This document shows positions 6,426-12,726 of a stretch of DNA of 13,928 nucleotides, in pieces. The stretch's first letter is position 1. The number at the start of each line of letters is the position of its first letter. Source of the stretch: Candidatus Omnitrophota bacterium (GTDB taxonomy: Bacteria > Omnitrophota > Omnitrophia > Omnitrophales > Aquincolibacteriaceae); assembly GCA_023819025.1 (NCBI GenBank), contig JAMWDC010000008.1, positions 961 through 14,888 of the forward strand, written 5' to 3'. The translations under genes and the position numbers were made by a program. The notes under the pieces were generated by a model that was not told where the DNA came from, searched no databases, and worked only from the letters and a program-made list of their open reading frames with translations.

Positions 6426-7442
6426 CTAACCTTTAAAGTTTCGCAAAAAACCTATCTCGCCCTTCCTGGATTGCCATTCCTCTAACTCTTTGGGGAAAAA
6501 TTGAACCCGCATCGTCTTATAATTTTTCTCCACGACAAGAACCGTCCCCGGCCAACTTCCTGTCTGATCCTGAATTTTTTCCATGATCGAATCACCTTCA
6601 CGGCGATGGGCCGCCATGGCATGGAGAGAATACGGAAATTCGGCACAACTTTGACTTCTGAAACAGAAGAAGATTTCCGGGATCAAAGCCATCTTTTGAC
6701 CGACCGAATCAAGTCTCTCTTCCGGAACCCTGAAGATGACATGGTCATAGTTGCCAGATTGCTCTAAACTCCAGTAATCGGGAAAGATACCGAAACGCCG
6801 CAGATAACCCCTGCTCGTCAAAGATTGAATCATCTTGTAAAAATCATGTTCTGTAATCCCCAACGTTCGAGCCATCTGAAGATAGGGCATGTCCACTAAC
6901 GGCAGATCCTGGCCCAGAATCCGGATGACTTCGATTTCCAATGCGGACAACCCCTTTGCCAGCTGCGTCCTGCCACGCCCCAAGGCCAGAGAATATAGAA
7001 AATTATCCCCCCCTTCGCTTTTAAAAACCTGAACCACCGGCTGAATCACAGCTTGCTCGATTCCTGTCAATTCCTGAAGCCACCCGACATGCTCGTTTAA
7101 GGAATCCTGTCCGGGCAACGCCAAGAGGAACCAAAGATTAAAATCAAACCGGCACGAGTAATTTCTCACGACGCCCGGATGCCGGTTGACGATCCCTGCT
7201 ACATGATCCATCCGAGATTCAGGAACGCGCATCGCCACAAGCGCGCTTTGATACCCCAACTTCTTTCCGTCAAAAAGGGCGGTCAACTGACGAAATACCT
7301 TGGCATCCTTGAGTCGTAGGATCCTCAGGATTGTCTCAGCACCATCGATCCCAATTTGTCCACCAAGGACCTCAAAGGGCTTTGAAACAAACGGCAGTCC
7401 CCGCTCAAGATAAGTCACTAAGAGCCGGTCGGTATCATCCAT
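6426..7442 (-). CDS. Fused siroheme decarboxylase-like protein (AhbA-AhbB / NirDL type, Lrp/AsnC fold)
   Basis: AhbA and AhbB form the siroheme decarboxylase that makes 12,18-didecarboxysiroheme, used for heme by the alternative pathway or for heme d1 by NirDL. This 338-residue protein holds two Lrp/AsnC-like units. The first (about 1-160) begins DRLLVTYLERGLPF, continues LFDGKKLGYQSALVAMRVPE (56-75) and VNRHPGVVRNY (85-95), and has FNLWFLLALP (101-110), closely matching AhbA. The second (about 166-338) begins LSALEIEVIRIL and has LRRFGIFPDYW, FRVPEERLDSVG (237-248), FPYSLHAMA (269-277) and KTMRVQFFP (309-317), matching the AhbB/NirL frame. In the second half the stretch where the family usually shows RR.GA followed by a conserved His is replaced by FGIFPDYWSLEQ, so that half may be catalytically altered. 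The classical transcription-regulator reading is less likely because NLWF and YSLHAM are decarboxylase-type motifs. The gene sits 209 bp upstream of thiC and 153 bp downstream of phoU. Confidence 0.75.
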   Translation of the reverse strand: MDDTDRLLVTYLERGLPFVSKPFEVLGGQIGIDGAETILRILRLKDAKVFRQLTALFDGKKLGYQSALVAMRVPESRMDHVAGIVNRHPGVVRNYSCRFDFNLWFLLALPGQDSLNEHVGWLQELTGIEQAVIQPVVQVFKSEGGDNFLYSLALGRGRTQLAKGLSALEIEVIRILGQDLPLVDMPYLQMARTLGITEHDFYKMIQSLTSRGYLRRFGIFPDYWSLEQSGNYDHVIFRVPEERLDSVGQKMALIPEIFFCFRSQSCAEFPYSLHAMAAHRREGDSIMEKIQDQTGSWPGTVLVVEKNYKTMRVQFFPKELEEWQSRKGEIGFLRNFKG

Positions 7443-7554
7443 GACAAATGATTAGATTTGAGGCTGATCCGGAAAGTATCCCAAGACTTGAAACGGATTC
7501 ATGATACATCAGGACCACAAATTTGTCTAGGCAAGGGGTAGTTGGTTGTTCAAT

Positions 7555-7588
7555 CTTCGGGGTAATCAATTACGCCGCTATACCGAAG
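7555..7588 (-). terminator. Weak hairpin just after phoU
   Basis: CTTCGG (7555-7560) pairs with CCGAAG (7583-7588) with a short imperfect extension, 7 nt beyond the phoU stop. There is no T-run after it on the minus strand, so an intrinsic terminator is only a possibility. The remainder of 7443-7554 shows no clear gene. A weak -35-like TTGCCT lies near 7535, without a convincing -10. Confidence 0.25.
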
Positions 7589-7595
7589 GGATCGG

Positions 7596-8273
7596 TCAGC
7601 CTTCCTGCTGGCGGCGTTCGCGGATATGATGCCGCACATCAATGCCGCGTTTGAGGTAAATGACGTCTTCGGCGATGTTTGTGGCAAGATCCGCAATCCG
7701 TTCCAGATTGTGAGAGACCATGATCAAACTGAGGCCGATTCGTATATCCTGCGGACGGCTTTCGAGAACCTTTTGAACGTCGTCATAAATTTTATCGTTG
7801 AGATCATCAATCGTATCGTCCTGCTCCAAGATGGCCTGGGCTTTTACTGGATCCCTTTCAATAAAAGCACCCAGAGCATCACGAACCATCTGCCTCACAA
7901 TCTCGGACATTTTCGGGAGATCCTGATAAGGCTTCAAAGGCTCCCTTTCATTAAGAATGATTGCCCGTTCAGCAATGTTAACGGCCTGATCTCCCATTCG
8001 TTCCAAATCGTTGGTGATTTTCAATGCCATAGTCACAAGGCGCAAATCACCGGCGGCCGGCTGAAAAAGGGCCATTAACTCATGGCTCAGCTCATCGACC
8101 TCGATCTCATAGAGATTAATCTCCTGATCTCCCTTAATCACCCCGTGAGCTTTCTTGGAATCTCTTTGAAAAAGGGCATCTGAGGCGTTACGCACGGCCT
8201 CTTCCACCAAGAGCCCCATCTTGTAGAGTTTGTCATTTAACTTTTTTAGTTCATCATCAAAATGGCGTTTCAT
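7596..8273 (-). CDS. phoU: Phosphate signalling/uptake regulator PhoU
   Basis: PhoU links the Pst transporter to phosphate signalling, usually restraining a PhoR-type kinase and phosphate uptake. The 225-residue protein is all helical with two PhoU repeats. The metal-binding signatures are NDLERMGDQAVNIAE (88-102) and HNLERIADLATNIAED (188-203). The N-terminus MKRHFDDELKKLNDKLYKMG is typical. An open frame continues 103 codons upstream into pstB, but that part has no PhoU similarity. The ATG at 8273 has AGAGAGG 5 nt upstream and gives the normal length. It starts 20 nt after the pstB stop, as the last gene of the pst operon. No phoR or phoB gene lies in the window. Confidence 0.95.
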   Translation of the reverse strand: MKRHFDDELKKLNDKLYKMGLLVEEAVRNASDALFQRDSKKAHGVIKGDQEINLYEIEVDELSHELMALFQPAAGDLRLVTMALKITNDLERMGDQAVNIAERAIILNEREPLKPYQDLPKMSEIVRQMVRDALGAFIERDPVKAQAILEQDDTIDDLNDKIYDDVQKVLESRPQDIRIGLSLIMVSHNLERIADLATNIAEDVIYLKRGIDVRHHIRERRQQEG

Positions 8274-8293
8274 AGTAACCTCTCTTTGGGAAT

Positions 8294-9049
8294 TTACCCG
8301 AATTTCCCCGTAATGTAATCTTCCGTTTCTTTTTTGGAGGGTGCCGTAAAAATTTTCTGGGTCGCACCCATTTCTATTAACTTTCCAAGGTAAAAATAAG
8401 CCGTTTCGTCGCTGACGCGCGCCGCCTGCGACATATTGTGAGTCACGATCACAATCGTATAGTCTTTTTTCAGAAAACGGATCAATTCCTCGATCCGCTG
8501 CGTAGCCACAGGATCCAAGGCAGAACAAGGCTCGTCCATAAGAATAATATCCGGTCGAACCGCAATTGCACGCGCGATGCAAAGTCGTTGTTGTTGTTCG
8601 CCGGAAAGGTTGAGCGCAAAGCCGCCTAAACGATCGCGCAGTTCCTCCCAGAGACCGACTTCCTCAAGGCTCTTTTGAACCCTTTCCATCCTCTCGGCCG
8701 GACTCGAATGAAAATGCAGCCTTAAGCCGAAGGCCACGTTCTCAAAGATCGAAAGCGGAAAAGGATTGGGCCGTTGAAAAACCATTCCAACTTTTCTCCG
8801 AAGTGCCACAAGATCCACATGATCTCCATAAACGGGCGCCTCGTCGACGAAGATTTGACCTTCGACCCTTACTTTTTCGATCAGATCATTCATCCGGTTA
8901 ATCGCACGAAGCAAAGTAGATTTTCCGCACCCGGAAGGTCCGATGACCGCGGTGACTCGCCTCTCGCAGATCTCGAGGTTGACGTCACTTAATGCGCGGA
9001 ATTGGTCGTAATAAAGATTGAAATTTTCAATACGAATGGCGGTTTTCAT
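8294..9049 (-). CDS. pstB: Phosphate ABC transporter ATP-binding protein PstB
   Basis: PstB hydrolyses ATP to drive phosphate import through PstA/PstC on the cytoplasmic face. From the ATG at 9049 it has 251 residues, the normal length. Motifs in order: Walker A GPSGCGKST (37-45), Q-loop MVFQRPNPFP with Gln92, signature LSGEQQQR (148-155), Walker B IILMDEP (168-174) and the H-loop VTHNMSQAARVSD with His204. The signature has Glu where canonical PstB has the second Gly of LSGGQ. The ATG at 9049 lies one base after the upstream gene's stop (TAGAATG), suggesting a termination-reinitiation junction. An upstream in-frame ATG at 9073 would add eight residues that overlap the neighbour. Its partner at 9051-9815 is a paralogue with different motif losses, so the two may work as a heterodimer. 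Confidence 0.93.
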   Translation of the reverse strand: MKTAIRIENFNLYYDQFRALSDVNLEICERRVTAVIGPSGCGKSTLLRAINRMNDLIEKVRVEGQIFVDEAPVYGDHVDLVALRRKVGMVFQRPNPFPLSIFENVAFGLRLHFHSSPAERMERVQKSLEEVGLWEELRDRLGGFALNLSGEQQQRLCIARAIAVRPDIILMDEPCSALDPVATQRIEELIRFLKKDYTIVIVTHNMSQAARVSDETAYFYLGKLIEMGATQKIFTAPSKKETEDYITGKFG

Positions 9050-9050
9050 T

Positions 9051-9815
9051 CTAACCGAATCGTCCTGTGACATAATCATCCGTCCGTTGATCACGGGGGG
9101 CCGTGAAAATTTTCTCCGTCCTGTCGATCTCGATAAGCTCCCCCATCAAGAAAAAAGCCGTCCGATCGCTGACGCGCGCTGCTTGTTTGGTATTGTTCGT
9201 GACAAGGATCTGGGTGTATTGATTTTTGAGCTGTCTCATCGCTTCTTCGACCTTGGTCGTTGAAACCGGGTCCAGACCGCTACAGGGTTCGTCATACAGA
9301 ATCACCTCCGGCTCTATGGCCAGAGTGCGGGCAATGCAAAGCCTCTGCTGCTGACCGCCGGATAGTTTCATAGCCGGAAGGTTGAGACGATCCTTGACTT
9401 CTTCCCAGAGAAAGGCGGCCTCTAGACTTTGACGAACGATTGGATCAAGCTCCGATTTCTTTTTGACGCCGTGGAGACGCGGACCGTAGGCAATATTGTC
9501 GTAAATAGACAACGGGAGTGAAACAGGAAGGGCAAAGATCATTCCCATGACCCTCCGAAGATCATCGGAGGAATATTTCTTATAGATATTTCTCCCGTCA
9601 AGTAAAATTTCCCCTTGCATCCGAAAACCTTCATTGCGTTCATTCAGGCGGTTGAGAGTCCTTAAAAGAGAGGTCTTGCCGCTATTGGCCGGACCGATGA
9701 CCGCAAGAATTTCCTTTTCCTCAACATCGAGGTTTACTCCCTTCAAGACCTCGAGAGAACCGTAAAAGACAGAAAGATTTCGAATCTCGATTTTTATCTT
9801 GGCCTTGTCTACCAT
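9051..9815 (-). CDS. PstB-family ATPase paralogue with degenerate Q-loop and H-loop
   Basis: This 254-residue ABC ATPase aligns end to end with the adjacent PstB, sharing endings such as EKIFTAPRDQ against QKIFTAPSKK and DYVTGRFG against DYITGKFG. Walker A GPANSGKT (41-48), signature LSGGQQQR (151-158) and Walker B VILYDEP (171-177) are intact. At the Q-loop it reads MIFALPVSLP, with Ala95 where PstB has Gln. At the H-loop it reads VTNNTKQAARVSD, with Asn207 where the catalytic switch His should be. It probably binds ATP but turns it over poorly at its own site. The start overlaps the pstA stop (ATGGTAG, 7 nt) and the stop is one base before the pstB ATG, so it is embedded in the pst operon. 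I infer a role as the second half of an asymmetric PstB dimer; a regulatory subunit is an alternative. Confidence 0.88.
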   Translation of the reverse strand: MVDKAKIKIEIRNLSVFYGSLEVLKGVNLDVEEKEILAVIGPANSGKTSLLRTLNRLNERNEGFRMQGEILLDGRNIYKKYSSDDLRRVMGMIFALPVSLPLSIYDNIAYGPRLHGVKKKSELDPIVRQSLEAAFLWEEVKDRLNLPAMKLSGGQQQRLCIARTLAIEPEVILYDEPCSGLDPVSTTKVEEAMRQLKNQYTQILVTNNTKQAARVSDRTAFFLMGELIEIDRTEKIFTAPRDQRTDDYVTGRFG

Positions 9816-10663
9816 AATTTCCTCTTGCGGAAATGAGTCCGGATCAAAACCGCGACGACGTTCATCACAAGAACCATAGAAATCAATACCAGTGCGGTGC
9901 CATACTGAATGCCGGGTTTAATATTCGGAACCTGGGTTGAGATCACGTAGAGGTGATACGGCAATGCCATGCATTGATCAAAAATCGAAGTCGGCAGGCT
10001 TGGAAGATAAAAGGCCGCAACCGTAAAAAGGATCGGAGCCGTCTCGCCCGCCGCACGGCTTAAGGCAAGAATCGTCCCGGTCATGATTCCGGGCAAGGCA
10101 TTCGGAAGTACGACGCGGCGGACCGTCTGCCATCGAGTAGCCCCAAGCGCCAGGCTTGCTTCGCGGAACGATTGAGGAATCGAATTCAGGGCCTCGCGGG
10201 AGGCCGTAATGATCACGGGCAAGCTCATGATCGTCAAGGTCAAGGACCCGGCGATGATCGATGTCCCAAAATTTAAGAAACTCACAAAAAGTCCCAAACC
10301 GAAAAGCCCGTAAACCACCGAAGGGACGCCTGCCAGATTGATGATCGCAATATCGATCAGCCGAGTCAACCAATTATCCCGGGCATATTCGGAAAGATAA
10401 ACCGCAGCCAAAATCCCTACCGGCAAGGCAAAACACAAAGTCCCGAAGACAAGATAAACCGTCCCGACGATGGCGGGGAAAATTCCGCCCGCACGCATGC
10501 CGAGTCGGGGCGGCTGGGTCAGAAATTCCCAACTGAGCGTCCCGGCACCGTTCGTCAAAATCATCACGGTAATTAGCATGACCGGGATAACGATGACCAA
10601 GGTAGCAACCAACAGGAGAAAGAAAACAATTTTTTCGGTCATCTTCGGATTCAATCGGATCAT
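9809..10663 (-). CDS. pstA: Phosphate ABC transporter permease PstA
   Basis: PstA is one of the two inner-membrane permease subunits of the Pst phosphate importer. The 284-residue protein has about six hydrophobic spans, the first at about 11-36. Its cytoplasmic EAA coupling loop, REASLALGATRWQTVRRVVL (167-186), docks on the ATPase. AGETAPILFTVAAF (205-218) is typical of PstA and distinguishes it from PstC. Its ATG overlaps the pstC stop (ATGA, 4 nt) and its stop overlaps the next ATPase start by 7 nt. These overlaps show tight operon structure and likely translational coupling. Confidence 0.94.
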   Translation of the reverse strand: MIRLNPKMTEKIVFFLLLVATLVIVIPVMLITVMILTNGAGTLSWEFLTQPPRLGMRAGGIFPAIVGTVYLVFGTLCFALPVGILAAVYLSEYARDNWLTRLIDIAIINLAGVPSVVYGLFGLGLFVSFLNFGTSIIAGSLTLTIMSLPVIITASREALNSIPQSFREASLALGATRWQTVRRVVLPNALPGIMTGTILALSRAAGETAPILFTVAAFYLPSLPTSIFDQCMALPYHLYVISTQVPNIKPGIQYGTALVLISMVLVMNVVAVLIRTHFRKRKLW

Positions 10664-11547
10664 TTCCTCTGGCTCCGGACAAGAAAACTCGCAGTCACAT
10701 TAATCAGAAACGTAATGATAAAAAGCACAATCCCGATGGCAAAAAGCGCAAAATAATGGTTTCCGCCCTGCACGGCTTCTCCCATTTCAGCGGCAATCGT
10801 GGCCGTCATAGTCCGTACGGGTTGCGTCAAACCAGTTGGAATCCTCGCAGCATTTCCCGTGATCATCAATACCGCCATGGTTTCACCAATCACACGCCCG
10901 ATGCCAAGCATGATTGCCGCCAGCATACCCGAGGCTGAGGCCGGCAACAATACCCGCCGGATCATTTCCCAACGCGTGGCCCCAAGTGCCAGTGCGCCTT
11001 CACGGTAACTTTTCGGGACCGCAGTAAAGGCATCTTCCATCATGCTGACAATCGTCGGCATGGCCATGAAGGCAAGCATGATCGAGCCCGACAAGGCCGT
11101 GAGGCCTGTGGGGAGATGAAAAAGTTTTTTAACGAGCGGCGCGAGCGTCACTAAGCCAATGAATCCTAAAACAATACTTGGAATCGCCGCCAAAAATTCG
11201 ACCGTGGCTTTGAGAATCTCGCGGAGCCATCGAGGCGCAATTTCGGCAATATAGATAGCAGAACCGATCCCGAGAGGCACGGCGATTAAAATCGCCCCCA
11301 ATGTGACGGCCACGGAGCCCAAGAGAAGTGGAACGATTCCGAACTGAGGAGGACTCGAGATGGGATACCACTTCGTCCCGAACAGAAATGAAAATATTGA
11401 ATAGGTCCTAAAAAGAGAAAAACCTTCTTTGATCAGAAAAAGGAAAATCAAAAAAACAAAGACAATGGAAAGGATGCCGGCAAGAAAAATAGCCTTTTCA
11501 ATAACAAATTCAAAAATCCGATTCAGATATGCGCGTGAAGATTTCAT
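10660..11547 (-). CDS. pstC: Phosphate ABC transporter permease PstC
   Basis: PstC is the partner permease of PstA in the inner membrane. The 295-residue protein begins with a short positive N-terminus and a strong first membrane span (about 17-40), then GTKWYP (57-62), a PstC hallmark. It has TLGAILIAVPLGIGSAIYIA (82-101) and the EAA loop REGALALGATRWEMIRRVLL (182-201), followed by GRVIGETMAVLMITGN (217-232). Length is normal. GGAG directly abuts the ATG at 11547 with no spacer, an unusual ribosome-binding arrangement, and no better in-frame start follows. It lies 195 bp downstream of pstS, separated by a hairpin-rich gap. Confidence 0.94.
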   Translation of the reverse strand: MKSSRAYLNRIFEFVIEKAIFLAGILSIVFVFLIFLFLIKEGFSLFRTYSIFSFLFGTKWYPISSPPQFGIVPLLLGSVAVTLGAILIAVPLGIGSAIYIAEIAPRWLREILKATVEFLAAIPSIVLGFIGLVTLAPLVKKLFHLPTGLTALSGSIMLAFMAMPTIVSMMEDAFTAVPKSYREGALALGATRWEMIRRVLLPASASGMLAAIMLGIGRVIGETMAVLMITGNAARIPTGLTQPVRTMTATIAAEMGEAVQGGNHYFALFAIGIVLFIITFLINVTASFLVRSQRK

Positions 11548-11645
11548 CTCCGAGAACCATGCATAATTACTTTTCTACCCCTTGGAGAATTTCTTCTCTC
11601 TGCCCGAGGGTGTATCCTGAGTGAAGCATCCGCCAAGATACGTGA

Positions 11646-11712
11646 CGGATCCGCCGCGCCTTGTGACGGAAAGGATCTTGCAGAATCCTTCTTCCGCCGA
11701 CGGCGGGATCCG
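11646..11712. repeat. Nested imperfect hairpin between pstS and pstC
   Basis: CGGATCCGCCG (11646-11656) pairs with CGGCGGGATCCG (11701-11712) with a one-base bulge. Inside it GGAAAGGAT (11668-11676) pairs imperfectly with ATCCTTCTTCC (11685-11695). No T-run follows on the minus strand. The position between the binding-protein gene and the permease genes suits a processing, attenuation or stability structure that keeps pstS expression above that of the membrane genes, but it could equally be a dispersed palindromic repeat. Confidence 0.5.
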
Positions 11713-11742
11713 GATGAGGGAATCGGAAAACTCTTAGCCCCC

Positions 11743-12648
11743 TCACTTTTCTAAGGGAACAAAATCCAAGGCTTTGACGATCTCCTGCCCTGCGGGGCTT
11801 AGGACAAAATCAATAAAACTTTTGATATCGCCTTGAGACTCCCCGAGCGTCAGAAACAGAAGCGGCCTGGCAATCGGATATTCGCCTGCCTGAATGGCAT
11901 CAAGGGTGGGCAATAAATAAGGTCCGTTGTGGTCCCGGGCGACTCTGATCGTTTTAATTCGGTTCGTCACATAACCCACGCCCACATAACCAATGGCCGC
12001 TTCGCTCGTTTCGACTTCTTGCACAATGGACTGGCTCGAAGGCATCATTAAAGCCGTCTGAGCAAACTCCTCAGTCCCTTTGGCGTTGCCGCCCCGCAAA
12101 ACATGCTCTAAAAAGAAAACGTGAGTCCCCGAATTTCTTTCGCGGGACAAAACCAAAATGGGTAGATCATTCCCTCCGATTTCGTTCCAATTTTGGATCG
12201 TGCCAGTAAAAATATCAGCCAATTGTTTGACCGTAAGCTCGGAGACCGGATTGGCCGTATGGACAACCACGGCAATCCCGTCCCACGCTACAGGCGTTTC
12301 CATAATTATTTTATTGGCGGCTTTTGCGGATTCTTGCTCTTCCTGGGATAAATCACGCGAGGACTGGGCAATATCGCAGGTTCCAGCCAGAATCGCGGCA
12401 ATCCCTGTACCGGAACCGCCTCCGGTCACGGCCAGGTGAACCGTTGGGTGAAGACGCATAAACTCCTCAGCCCAGGCTTGTCCGAGATTGACCATCGTAT
12501 CGGAGCCTTTGATTTGAAGGGTCTGGCATTTATGTTTTGCGGAACTCCTGGCCTGAATCTGAGCAGGACAAAAAATCAATGCCCAAAGTGTCAATCCCAG
12601 AATCAAAGCCCACACAAAAAAAACCGGTTGCTTCTGCATTCGTTCCAT
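11743..12648 (-). CDS. pstS: Phosphate ABC transporter substrate-binding protein PstS
   Basis: PstS captures phosphate outside the inner membrane and delivers it to PstCA. The 301-residue precursor has an N-terminal signal: a hydrophobic core at about 9-27, then AQIQA followed by RS, fitting signal peptidase I cleavage near residue 33. A cysteine at 27 is preceded by LIF, a poor lipobox. Phosphate-binding segments are GSDTMVNL (48-55), GGGSGTGI (76-83), DIAQSSR (92-98) and SRERNSGTH (168-176), all standard for PstS. Cys41 and Cys91 could form a disulfide. Two starts are possible: the ATG at 12648 (GAGG 8 nt upstream) or the ATG at 12639 (AAGGA 7 nt upstream). First gene of the pst operon. Confidence 0.94.
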   Translation of the reverse strand: MERMQKQPVFFVWALILGLTLWALIFCPAQIQARSSAKHKCQTLQIKGSDTMVNLGQAWAEEFMRLHPTVHLAVTGGGSGTGIAAILAGTCDIAQSSRDLSQEEQESAKAANKIIMETPVAWDGIAVVVHTANPVSELTVKQLADIFTGTIQNWNEIGGNDLPILVLSRERNSGTHVFFLEHVLRGGNAKGTEEFAQTALMMPSSQSIVQEVETSEAAIGYVGVGYVTNRIKTIRVARDHNGPYLLPTLDAIQAGEYPIARPLLFLTLGESQGDIKSFIDFVLSPAGQEIVKALDFVPLEK

Positions 12649-12683
12649 CCTTACGTCCTCAAATTGGATAGGTTCGCTTGCGG

Positions 12684-12712
12684 ATATTAGAAAGAATTCA
12701 TCTAAAATGCAA
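12684..12712 (-). promoter_or_regulatory. Putative promoter of the pst operon
   Basis: On the minus strand TTGCAT (12712-12707) is followed after 17 bp by TAATAT (12689-12684), about 36 nt before the first pstS ATG. Both hexamers are reasonable sigma70 matches. I could not find a convincing pair of CTGTCA-like Pho-box repeats around it, so PhoB control is not demonstrated by the sequence. Confidence 0.5.
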
Positions 12713-12726
12713 GAAAAGTCTTCGGG

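Noticed and set aside
6426..7442. Lrp/AsnC transcription regulator
   Set aside because: Two tandem Lrp-like units with NLWF and YSLHAM motifs fit siroheme decarboxylases better than a DNA-binding regulator.
7626..8078. 150-codon plus-strand frame within phoU
   Set aside because: Antisense shadow of the conserved PhoU repeats, without its own start signals.
8274..8582. 103-codon upstream extension of the phoU reading frame
   Set aside because: It lies entirely over pstB in another frame, has no PhoU similarity, and a well-placed ribosome binding site precedes the ATG at 8273.
9978..10373. 131-codon minus-strand frame inside pstA
   Set aside because: An alternative frame of pstA. The composition is unlike a protein, while the PstA frame has all family motifs.
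12649..12726. Pho box upstream of pstS
   Set aside because: No pair of CTGTCA-like direct repeats at 11-bp spacing could be found near the promoter.
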